42,895 nucleotides of DNA from Candidatus Hydrogenedentota bacterium (GTDB lineage Bacteria; Hydrogenedentota; Hydrogenedentia; Hydrogenedentales; SLHB01). The stretch's first letter is position 1. The number at the start of each line of letters is the position of its first letter. The stretch covers positions 1 through 42,895 of the forward strand of contig JADLGB010000153.1 in the NCBI GenBank assembly GCA_020849535.1, written 5' to 3'. Below, piece by piece: positions 32,561-40,621 of the stretch. The notes below the pieces were generated by a model that worked only from the letters and a program-made list of their open reading frames with translations, was not told where the DNA came from and did not search any database. The position numbers and the translations under genes are program-made.

Positions 32561-34870
32561 TTACGATTCTCCAGTGCTTACAGACTCCGATGCGACCGGC
32601 TTGTCGAGCGCAAGCCGCGCCAGCTTCAACGCGCCATTCTTTCCATGCTCGCCCACCTCCATCACAGGCCCCACACATCCGGGACACCCTTCCTTGCAGG
32701 TGCACCCGGCGATCAAGGAAATGGCCGCCTCGACCAATCGCCGGTGATGGGTGAACAGCTTCTCACTGAACCCTACACCTCCGGGGTATGATTCGTAAAG
32801 GTAGATTGCGGGTTGCTCCGAAAACGGCGCGCGAAGCATGCCCAGGGCGCGGATATCCGTGGGGTCGCAGAGCACCTGCACAGGGGCGACCTGCCGCAGG
32901 GTGTTGGCCAGCCCGTGGAGTGCTTCCGAGAGTTCCTGTTGCTTCAGACCCAGGCGACTTCCGGCGTCCTCGGGGAAGTCGATCCAGTATCCGGTTGTGT
33001 GCATGGTGGATTCGGGAAGACTGATCTCCCCCCACCCCACGTTTTCGTGCGTACCGAACTTGATCTTCTTGTAGATGCTCGGCAACCACGTCACACTCAC
33101 CTCGCCCGTGTGCTTCACAGCCTCCCCCACAGGCTCGTTTCTGAACGTGTCGATGACCTTGAGGTCGACCTTGATCTGCGCGTCCGTGTAGTAATCCACG
33201 TCCACGGGCCGGGCATACGCCTTACGGTCCTCGAGGTCTAGGTGATCGATGGTGTATTGCGCGCTCTGGTGAAGGTAGATTGCGTTCTGATAAACCTCGA
33301 CCGGCGCCGCGAAGAGATCGATCTCGCCGATCACACGCCCGTTCTGCGAGGTGTCGAGAATCACCACGTTTCCGGGGGCGGCCGTCCTCAGGCTGATATC
33401 CTCCGCCGGGTAGGTGTCGGCGCTCCAGTGCCACTTGTCTTTGACATGCCGGAGAATACGCTGTTCCGCCAGGAACTCGAGGATCTCGCGAGTCGACGCG
33501 GCGTCCATCCCAAACCCCTCGCCATCCTTGAACGGAATCTCGAAGGCCGCGCACTTCAGGTGACTACTCATGATGATGAGATTGTTCGGGTCCACCGTGG
33601 CGCTCTCCGGCGACTGCTCGAAGAAGTACTCGGGATGGTTGATGATGTATTGATCCAGGGGGGCGCTCGACGCTACCAGGATGACCAACGAGGTGCCGGA
33701 GCGACGTCCCGCCCGGCCGGCCTGCTGCCACGTGCTGGCCACGCTGCCCGAGTACCCGGTCATGATGCACACGTCCAGTGACCCGATATCGATGCCCAGT
33801 TCCAGCGCGTTCGTGCTTACCACCGCCATGATCTCGCCGTCGCGCAGTCCCTTCTCGATGGCACGCCGCTCCGTAGGCAGGTAGCCCCCGCGATACCCCC
33901 GCACGAGGTTGTGGTCCTTGCCCAGCTTGCGCACAGCTTCTTTCAGGTAGGTGGTGAGGATCTCGACCCGCAAACGGCTCCGCGCGAAGATTATGGACTG
34001 GATGTCGCGCGAGAGCATCTGCGTGGCGAGGCGGTTGGTCTCCTTCACTGAAGACTGGCGGATGCCCAACTCCGCGTTGACAACAGGCGGATTGTAGAAG
34101 AGGAAATGGCGCTCCCCGGTTGGCGCCCCGTTATTGTCGATGAGTTGGACTGGCTTTTCGATGATTCGTTCGGCCATCTCCTGGGGGTTCTGAATTGTCG
34201 CACTGCAACAGATGAACCGGGGATTGGCGCCGTAGAAGGCGCAGATGCGCTTAAGCCGACGAATCACGTTGGCCAAATGGCTGCCAAATACACCCCGGTA
34301 ATGGTGAAGCTCATCGATGACCACAAATTCGAGATTCTCGAACAACTTCATCCAGATCGTGTGGTGCGGGAGGATGCCCGTGTGAAGCATGTCGGGATTG
34401 GTGACCACGATGTGACCGGCGTTTCGTATGGCCTTGCGCGCGGACCCCGGAGTATCTCCGTCGAAAGTATAGGTGCCTATCTTTACCTTTAAGTCGTCTA
34501 TAGTTGTCTTTAATTCGTTCACCTGGTCCTGAGAAAGCGCCTTGGTCGGGAAAAGGTACAATGCCCGGGCATTCGGGTTTTCCATCAGCTTGTTCAGTAC
34601 TGGGATGTTGTAGCAGAGGGTCTTGCCCGAGGCGGTCGGCGTGACGATGCAAATGTCGCGGCCAGACAGGACCGCTTGAACGGCCTCCGTCTGGTGGACA
34701 TAGAGGTCATGAATGCCGCGAGCTTTCAGGGCATCGACGAGGCGCGGATTCAGCCCATCAGGATACCCGCCGTGGCGGGGTGGCCGGGGGGGCACAGTCT
34801 TCCAGGCGGTCAGGTTCTTGCGAATCTGGGGGTCGGACTTGAGCCGATCTAGGAGCTGGGCGACGTTCAT
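32561..34870 (-). CDS. mrfA: MrfA/YprA-like DEAD/DEAH-box helicase with DUF1998
   Basis: This is a 769-residue superfamily 2 helicase. Visible motifs: Walker A TPTASGKT (77-84), motif II DELH (186-189), motif III SAT (223-225), and motif VI QQAGRAGR (382-389). The C-terminal DUF1998 region ends with a Cys cluster CTCKEGCPGC (C723, C725, C729, C732), matching the zinc-binding four-cysteine site of MrfA. In Bacillus subtilis MrfA is an ATP-dependent helicase that works with MrfB in mitomycin C repair. AAGGGA lies 6 bases before ATG 34870, and a promoter is predicted about 30 bp further upstream. Length is normal for the family. Confidence 0.93.
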   Translation of the reverse strand: MNVAQLLDRLKSDPQIRKNLTAWKTVPPRPPRHGGYPDGLNPRLVDALKARGIHDLYVHQTEAVQAVLSGRDICIVTPTASGKTLCYNIPVLNKLMENPNARALYLFPTKALSQDQVNELKTTIDDLKVKIGTYTFDGDTPGSARKAIRNAGHIVVTNPDMLHTGILPHHTIWMKLFENLEFVVIDELHHYRGVFGSHLANVIRRLKRICAFYGANPRFICCSATIQNPQEMAERIIEKPVQLIDNNGAPTGERHFLFYNPPVVNAELGIRQSSVKETNRLATQMLSRDIQSIIFARSRLRVEILTTYLKEAVRKLGKDHNLVRGYRGGYLPTERRAIEKGLRDGEIMAVVSTNALELGIDIGSLDVCIMTGYSGSVASTWQQAGRAGRRSGTSLVILVASSAPLDQYIINHPEYFFEQSPESATVDPNNLIIMSSHLKCAAFEIPFKDGEGFGMDAASTREILEFLAEQRILRHVKDKWHWSADTYPAEDISLRTAAPGNVVILDTSQNGRVIGEIDLFAAPVEVYQNAIYLHQSAQYTIDHLDLEDRKAYARPVDVDYYTDAQIKVDLKVIDTFRNEPVGEAVKHTGEVSVTWLPSIYKKIKFGTHENVGWGEISLPESTMHTTGYWIDFPEDAGSRLGLKQQELSEALHGLANTLRQVAPVQVLCDPTDIRALGMLRAPFSEQPAIYLYESYPGGVGFSEKLFTHHRRLVEAAISLIAGCTCKEGCPGCVGPVMEVGEHGKNGALKLARLALDKPVASESVSTGES

Positions 34871-34898
34871 AGGTCCCTTCCGGGGTTACGATAATCTG

Positions 34899-34927
34899 AA
34901 TATAACATCAGTGGTTCTCACCTGCAA
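34899..34927 (-). promoter_or_regulatory. Predicted promoter of the mrfA-SRPBCC-mrfB operon
   Basis: On the minus strand TTGCAG (34922-34927) and TATATT (34899-34904) are 17 bp apart. The -10 matches at 5/6 positions and the -35 at 3/6. The transcript would start near 34892, with a leader of about 20 nt. I see no obvious LexA box overlapping it. The rest of 34871-35204 holds no gene. Confidence 0.5.
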
Positions 34928-35204
34928 GCTTTATTGCCATGCGAGGATCGTGAATGACATGATAGAATACAAGTGGCCGTATTCCCTGCCTGGCAATGCT
35001 CAGCTTGGCAACAGCGGATTGGTATTCGACGAGGTGGACGGCGGATCACGCGTGCGCACGTAGACGCGACACTCATAACGCCTGCATTTATGGTACGTTA
35101 CAGATGGCGCACGTCTGGTTGTCGGGAAATGCCTTGATTCGCTGGGCAGACTGGGGACCTTTGCGTCAGTGCGGGGACGGCGCGTCTCTGCAAATGGGAG
35201 GTTT

Positions 35205-36758
35205 ATGCCGCACTACGAACTCATCTTGCACCGGGGAGAAAAACCCGTCAGCACATATCACATTGGGCCAGAAGGTTTAGTGATCGGCCGCGCCTCGGAA
35301 TGCGACGTTGTCCTGCCGGATTCCATGGTGTCCCGGCGGCACGCCCGCATCTGGCACGACGGGAAATGCCTCAAGGTCGAGGATCTCGGCGCGCGCAATG
35401 GGATCATCGTCAACGGCGAGAAGGTTTCCCGGTTGCGTGTGGACGAGGGCGACGAGTTGACCGTCGGCACGCACACCTTCCGCATCGCCAAGGCTGTCCG
35501 CAAGAAGGATGAGCCGGACACCGGCGCCCTGATCTCATTCGAGAAAGCCGGGGTCATGTACGCGAAGATGCTGCGCGAGCCAGACGTCAACCGGATGGTC
35601 ATTCTGTATAAGGCCTCGCAGCTGTTGGGGACAGTCTTCGACCTCGACGACTTGCTGGATCGTATCCTGGACCTGATCTTCGAGGCACTGCCCGTCAAGC
35701 GCGGCTTCATTCTGACGCTCGCGAGCCACGATGCCAAACCGCAGGTGCGGGCCAGCTTGCCCAAGGAAAACGTGAATGGCGGTCCCCCACTCAGCACGAC
35801 GTTGATCGATCATGTGTTCTCACAGCGGAACGCCGTATTGACCTTGAATGCGCAAAAGGACTTCGCAACTTCGGAGAGCGTGGTCGCCCACGGGATTCAC
35901 GCAGCCATGTGCGTACCCCTGTGCGGGCGCGAAGACATCGTCGGAGCGATCTATGTGGACTCCGGATCCGAGGAAATGGCGTTCAAGAACGACCATCTGA
36001 AACTGCTGACGGCGATCGGACGCGTCACGGGAGTGGCCGTGGAGAACGCGTTCCTCCACCAGGAGGTTGTCGAGCAGGAGCGCTTGTCGGCCATTGGACA
36101 AGCCACGGCGGGCCTTGGGCATTGTGTGAAGAACATCTTGGTAGGCATCAAGGGCGGTGCGGAGTTTGTGGACTTGGCGCTGGAAACCCAGGAGATCAAG
36201 TACATCCAGAAGGGTTGGCCGCTGATCCGGCGTTCGGTGGACCGCATTGAAGACCTTGTGCTCAACCTGCTCACCTTCTCGCGCGAACGGAAAGCCGAAA
36301 GAACCCTGACCGATCTCAACCTCATCATCGAGGAAATCCGGGACACGGTTTCCGCGCAGGCGGAGCGGGCCAAGGCCGTGCTCAAACTCGAAAAGGGCGA
36401 CGTGCGCCCCCTGCCCTTGGATAGCCTGGGCATGTACCGGGCAGTGCTCAATCTGGTCAGCAACGCAATCGACGCGTGCGAAGAACACGGCGGGGATGTG
36501 ACGATACGCACGTACGCCGACGAGACCTCCTACTACGTAGAGGTCAAAGACACGGGCGTGGGCATCGCGCCGGAACACATCCCGCAGCTATTTCGCGCCT
36601 TCAACAGCACCAAGGGCTCACGCGGCACAGGGCTGGGTCTCGCGTGCTCCGACAAGATCGTCCGCGAGAACGGCGGCGACATCAGCGTCAAGAGCCAGTT
36701 GGGCAAGGGGTCCGCATTCACCATCCGCATCCCCACGCAAACCCAGATCGCGGGGTGA
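35205..36758 (+). CDS. FHA-GAF sensor histidine kinase, orphan
   Basis: The product has 517 residues, soluble, with no transmembrane segment. An N-terminal FHA domain (about 18-95) shows VIGRASECDVVLPDSMVSRRHARI and GARNGIIVNGE, which bind phosphothreonine. A GAF domain (about 130-285) follows. A dimerisation/phospho-acceptor helix carries AGLGHCVKNILVGIKGG with His306. The catalytic domain has NLVSNAIDA (416-424), DTGVGIAPE (449-457) and GTGLGLA (474-480). The H-box is GHCVKN rather than the canonical HE[IL]xNPL. No response regulator gene is adjacent, so it may signal to an unlinked partner. GGAGG sits just 3 bases before ATG 35205, an unusually short spacing. Confidence 0.87.
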   Translation: MPHYELILHRGEKPVSTYHIGPEGLVIGRASECDVVLPDSMVSRRHARIWHDGKCLKVEDLGARNGIIVNGEKVSRLRVDEGDELTVGTHTFRIAKAVRKKDEPDTGALISFEKAGVMYAKMLREPDVNRMVILYKASQLLGTVFDLDDLLDRILDLIFEALPVKRGFILTLASHDAKPQVRASLPKENVNGGPPLSTTLIDHVFSQRNAVLTLNAQKDFATSESVVAHGIHAAMCVPLCGREDIVGAIYVDSGSEEMAFKNDHLKLLTAIGRVTGVAVENAFLHQEVVEQERLSAIGQATAGLGHCVKNILVGIKGGAEFVDLALETQEIKYIQKGWPLIRRSVDRIEDLVLNLLTFSRERKAERTLTDLNLIIEEIRDTVSAQAERAKAVLKLEKGDVRPLPLDSLGMYRAVLNLVSNAIDACEEHGGDVTIRTYADETSYYVEVKDTGVGIAPEHIPQLFRAFNSTKGSRGTGLGLACSDKIVRENGGDISVKSQLGKGSAFTIRIPTQTQIAG

Positions 36759-36929
36759 GGGACGAATCTGCCCCAAAACGGTAGCTGTCTCCCTGGGAAC
36801 GCCGGGCCTGTCACCCTCGCAAACACGGTGAGAGTTGGGTTATGCGTCTATCTCCGTTCCCTTGTGTACTCGGAGCTCTTTCCATTCTGCCGATATACCG
36901 AGGGCCGGATGAAAGTAAGAACTCCTCCC

Positions 36930-36969
36930 GGCAGGGCAAGCGCGTGTGGCATAGGCGCCCTCGCCTGTG
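36930..36969 (+). repeat. Dispersed repeat B, copy 3
   Basis: GGCAGGGCAAGCGCGTGTGG, then CATAGGCGCCCTCGCCTGTGC. The last part forms a 9-bp hairpin (GCATAGGCG/CGCCTGTGC, CCCT loop). Copies are at 19194 and, inverted, 25095. The gap 36759-37116 holds this repeat and repeat A, and no gene that I can see. Confidence 0.7.
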
Positions 36970-37040
36970 CTCTTCATTGGTACTGGCTGCATTGCAGACA
37001 GTTTAATGCCTCCTTGCGGGTGCTCATTCCATCTGTCAGC

Positions 37041-37091
37041 GCCGCAGGCAAGCCTGCTCAGTCAAAGCAGCGGCAAGCCGCCGCACTCCAA
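37041..37091 (+). repeat. Dispersed double-hairpin repeat A, copy 3
   Basis: It contains GCCGCAGGCAAGCCTGCTCA, then GTCAAAGCAGCGGCAAGCCG, then CCGCACTCCAAA. It is nearly identical to the copy at 21563-21611. It lies 26 bp beyond the 3' end of the cca gene, as copy 2 lies just beyond the end of the haem protein gene. Confidence 0.8.
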
Positions 37092-37116
37092 ATTTGGGCA
37101 CATGCATGATTTGGAA

Positions 37117-38427
37117 TCAGGCATTGGGCCAGCGCTCGCGCACGAGATTGAGGGCCTCTTCATGCGTCTGCACTTGTCCTTCCAATTGCGCGTCTTCGAC
37201 CGCAGACAGCATCTCCTTGAAGGCGGGGCCGGGGCGGTAGCCCAGGGCGATGAGGTCGCGGCCAGTCAATAGCGGCTGGGGCCGGCATTCTTCAGCAGGG
37301 TGTCGATCCAGATACTCTTCAATCCACTGGATCGTGCTTAGGTCCCCGTGGCTCGCGAGACAGTCGAGTCGGCCCAGTTCGAGCAATTCGCGAAAACCCT
37401 CTTCGCGCACGAAGCGTTTCAGCTTACTCTCCCTCATCTGCGGTGCATGGGCCAGGCGCATATGTTGATCGACCAGCCATACCACACGCTCCGTTTCACG
37501 GTTCGACATGCGCAAACGCCGGCAGATCTCCCCTGCCATCTCCGCGCCGATCTTGTCGTGATTGTTGAAGCGAATCCGGTCCGACACGGTAGCCGTAACG
37601 GGCTTGCCCACATCGTGGAGCAGAGCGCCCAAGGCCAGCGCCGGCGTCGCTTCTTTGAGGTAATCGAGCAGCAACAGGGTATGGATAAAGACGTCGCCTT
37701 CTGGATGGAACTCCGCAGGCTGCTCCACGCCTTTCATCGCGGCGATCTCCGGGAGCACCTGCGGGAGCAGGCCGGTCTCGTCCAGCATTTGAAAGGCGGC
37801 CTTCGCGCTGCCTTCCGTGAGCATCTTCAACAGTTCATCGCGAATGCGCTCGGCGCTGACGGTGTGAATCATCGGGGCAAGCGCGACGATGGCCTCGCGT
37901 GTGCCGGCATCGAGCGCGAACCCGAGGCGCGCGGCGAAGCGCACGGCGCGAAGGAGGCGGAGGTGATCTTCCGTAAATCGCAATCGTGGATCGCCGACGG
38001 TCCGCACGAGACCCGCTTCCAGATCTTTGCGGCCACCGACATAGTCGACGATCTCCTGCGACTCGGGATCGAAGAACAGTGCATTGATCGTGAAATCGCG
38101 GCGTTCCGCGTCTTGACGCTCGTCGAGGAAATCGACACGGGAAGGGTGGCGCCCGTCGAGGTAAGGACCGTCCCTGCGAAACGTGGTAACTTCAAACTGT
38201 CCTTGCGGAAGTATGACGAGCACAACGCCGAAGGCGGCGCCCACGCTTACGGTCTTCTCGAAGAGGGCCTCCACGCGCTCCGGACGCGCGTCGGTCGCTA
38301 CATCGTAGTCCTTGGCTTCATGCCCGAGGAGCATATCGCGCACACAGCCACCCGCGAGTAACGCGCGGTGGCCGTGGGTCCGCAGTACGGCGCAGATCCC
38401 TTCCGCCGCGGCGCGCCGCTCATCCAT
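37117..38427 (-). CDS. cca: CCA tRNA nucleotidyltransferase (class II poly(A) polymerase-like)
   Basis: This is a 436-residue class II CCA-adding enzyme that builds or repairs the CCA end of tRNAs. Motif A is LAGGCVRDMLLG followed by the metal-binding DYDVATDA; motif B is RRDFTINAL; the helical neck has RFTEDHLRLLRAVRFAARLG and SAERIRDELLKML. A C-terminal HD domain shows LLHDVGKP and NNHDKIGAEMAGEICRRLR, a phosphohydrolase domain found in many bacterial Cca proteins. The ATG at 38427 overlaps the stop of the DUF2339-like gene by 8 bp, so translation is coupled. A longer frame upstream has no support. Specificity for A-adding, CC-adding or CCA-adding cannot be told by eye. Confidence 0.93.
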   Translation of the reverse strand: MDERRAAAEGICAVLRTHGHRALLAGGCVRDMLLGHEAKDYDVATDARPERVEALFEKTVSVGAAFGVVLVILPQGQFEVTTFRRDGPYLDGRHPSRVDFLDERQDAERRDFTINALFFDPESQEIVDYVGGRKDLEAGLVRTVGDPRLRFTEDHLRLLRAVRFAARLGFALDAGTREAIVALAPMIHTVSAERIRDELLKMLTEGSAKAAFQMLDETGLLPQVLPEIAAMKGVEQPAEFHPEGDVFIHTLLLLDYLKEATPALALGALLHDVGKPVTATVSDRIRFNNHDKIGAEMAGEICRRLRMSNRETERVVWLVDQHMRLAHAPQMRESKLKRFVREEGFRELLELGRLDCLASHGDLSTIQWIEEYLDRHPAEECRPQPLLTGRDLIALGYRPGPAFKEMLSAVEDAQLEGQVQTHEEALNLVRERWPNA

Positions 38428-40612
38428 GGGAAGCCGGGCCTTGGACCGGCGGAGGAGGGGCCTTCCGCGACATGTGAGGCCTCCGAACGGCGATACCCCA
38501 GGAGACCATGAGCAGGAGCGATGCCGCCACCGCGCCAGCGAGCAGAGTCTTGGATTCGGTTTCGTAGAGAGATGCCCGCTCGTAACCGAAATGCCAGGCC
38601 AGGGCGGCGCCAATCACCACTGCGGCGGCCCATCGATAACGGTTCTCGCGAAGAATGGTCCCCAAGACGGTGAATCCGCAGGCGAACCCCACCCACGCCA
38701 AAGGCAATGAGTCGCCGGGAACGGACACTCGAAGTCCGAGGAATCCCACGGCCACGGCCACCGCCACCAGCAGGCTGCGCCCGAAACGCTCCGCCCTTGC
38801 CCGTTCGCGCTCCACGTTGCGCCCGAGGAACAGCACGCGCTCCGCGATGAAAAGGAACAGCAGCAACAGGGAAGCACCCCACCCTTGCGTATCGCTCACG
38901 GCTGGGTGAGGACTCCATGCTTCGTTGCCGGAAAGAAACACGTAGGCTCCCACGAGCAGTGCCGCGACCCCGGCGGTCTTGACGGCGGCATCCGCGAGGA
39001 AAGCACCCAAGACGACCACTGCGAGTCCAAACGCCGCCTGGGTCATGGGCAACGGAATTGGGGCGAGCCGCAGTTGCATCAACGTCATCAGCATGCCGGT
39101 CGCCACGAGGTATGGCAACGACACACTGAAATAATGCTCCCAGGGGTGACCCTGTTGGAGACTTCGCAGGTACTTCTGCCAGCGGTGGGCTCCGAAGTAG
39201 GTGTACCCCACAACAAGCAGCGTGTACGGCACGAAATGGGGCTGGTCGGAAAACTCGCGCTTGCCAATGGACAAGAAGAAGTAGTAGCTCACGTGGCAAG
39301 CCACGATGAGCATGACCGCGCTGATCTCCATCTGCGGAGTGCGGACAATGACTCCGAGGATGGCAAGCCCCACACTCTCGAGTGCGAGCAGATACGGCAA
39401 CGAAGGTTTATCTCCGAAATCCGCGATAGTCAGCACCATAAGGATCAGCGCGGATGCCGCCGAATGGAGCAAGCCCACGGTTGTGCAGGACACATCCCAC
39501 GCGGTGTCCGCCAGAAACCAGTGGCCACTGAGACGGCGCTGTTGCGGATCGAGCGCCCGGATGTGCCGGCCATAGTAGTAGGCCGCGACAAGCAGCAACC
39601 CGCACGTGGAGAGACCGTAGGCCCAGTTCGCGCGCACGGGCATGCCTGCGAGGTCCACGGGCATTCCCAGTTTGGTGGCACGCAACGCAAGCACCAGTGT
39701 CACGAGCAACGCGATGAGGTTCAACAACTTCAACACGACGATCCCGCTGAGGTGGTAGACTGCCGCCAAAACGAGACACTCAAGCGCCAACGCGATGAGC
39801 ATCCCCTCTTCCGTGAGGAGCGACTGGAGTGCAATATTGATCAGCAGAATAGCAGTGGCCGCGTGGAGCTGAAACATGTAGTTGCGGTACGACCCGATGG
39901 ACTCGGCCAGCACTGCGAAGAATCCAGAGAGCACCGCCAGCAGCGCGAACACGAGCCATGCCGTCTCGGGGGCATGCCGGTAAAGGCCCGCCCACATGAG
40001 CGGCAGAAAAGTCAGCGTATTCAGTAGAGAGACGAGCACGGCCCTGCGGCGCGCCTTGCCCAGGCGCAGCGACTCATACACGCACAGCCAGGATGCAAGG
40101 ACGTAGCAGCAGACCAGGAAGATCGTGCCTCCCCAGAATTGGACTCCCTCCGATACGGCCGTGGTGATCGGAGTCCCCGAGAGGTGCATCGCGTAGGTGG
40201 CGTAGCTGCACGCCAGCCCAAGAAACATGAACAGGAAATAGCGGCGCGTCAGATACGCCATGAAGGCCAGCCCCGCAAGGATGGCCAAGCCAAGAATTCG
40301 ATAGTCCATGTTGGCGGAGGCCAATTGACGCAGCCAGTCCTGGGAGTAATCGAAGTCCCTCAGTTCGCGCCGCACGACCAGTGCGACGGCGAGCAGCAAG
40401 GCGCTCATCATGAGCAAAAGAAGGCCGCGGGCCAGCCACAGTTTCCTGCGGATAGGCGGCGGAGGCGGTTTGGGATCCCCGGCGCGGCGTCCGGTTTGCG
40501 CGCGCGCGCGGCGTTCCGCGCGCAGCGCGTCCACTTCGCGCGTCAACTCGGCTACCCGGGACTCGAGTTCCCGGATGCGCCCCGCGGAATCCTGATCCGA
40601 CTGCGTCGCCAT
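38420..40612 (-). CDS. DUF2339-like large polytopic membrane protein
   Basis: The product has 730 residues. The N-terminus is a soluble coiled coil (RIRELESRVAELTREVDALR, about 12-31) and a Pro-rich linker (DPKPPPPPIRR), followed by roughly twenty hydrophobic helices to the C-terminus. This is the layout of DUF2339 predicted membrane proteins, whose function is unknown. Catalytic or transport motifs are not evident. ATG 40612 lies 9 bases after the stop of the upstream gene, and its end overlaps cca, placing it in the middle of a compact operon. A weak AAGG-type Shine-Dalgarno is present. A link to tRNA maturation is not implied; the cca gene is probably a passenger. Confidence 0.8.
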   Translation of the reverse strand: MATQSDQDSAGRIRELESRVAELTREVDALRAERRARAQTGRRAGDPKPPPPPIRRKLWLARGLLLLMMSALLLAVALVVRRELRDFDYSQDWLRQLASANMDYRILGLAILAGLAFMAYLTRRYFLFMFLGLACSYATYAMHLSGTPITTAVSEGVQFWGGTIFLVCCYVLASWLCVYESLRLGKARRRAVLVSLLNTLTFLPLMWAGLYRHAPETAWLVFALLAVLSGFFAVLAESIGSYRNYMFQLHAATAILLINIALQSLLTEEGMLIALALECLVLAAVYHLSGIVVLKLLNLIALLVTLVLALRATKLGMPVDLAGMPVRANWAYGLSTCGLLLVAAYYYGRHIRALDPQQRRLSGHWFLADTAWDVSCTTVGLLHSAASALILMVLTIADFGDKPSLPYLLALESVGLAILGVIVRTPQMEISAVMLIVACHVSYYFFLSIGKREFSDQPHFVPYTLLVVGYTYFGAHRWQKYLRSLQQGHPWEHYFSVSLPYLVATGMLMTLMQLRLAPIPLPMTQAAFGLAVVVLGAFLADAAVKTAGVAALLVGAYVFLSGNEAWSPHPAVSDTQGWGASLLLLFLFIAERVLFLGRNVERERARAERFGRSLLVAVAVAVGFLGLRVSVPGDSLPLAWVGFACGFTVLGTILRENRYRWAAAVVIGAALAWHFGYERASLYETESKTLLAGAVAASLLLMVSWGIAVRRPHMSRKAPPPPVQGPASHG

Positions 40613-40621
40613 GATTATGCC

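Noticed and set aside
34940..34968. Possible promoter (TTGCCA ... TAGAAT) for the FHA kinase gene
   Set aside because: The spacing is 23 bp, too long for a sigma-70 promoter, and no better pair was found.
38298..39299. Minus-strand frame of about 333 codons inside the DUF2339-like and cca genes
   Set aside because: It overlaps two well-supported genes in a different frame and is Arg/Gly-rich.
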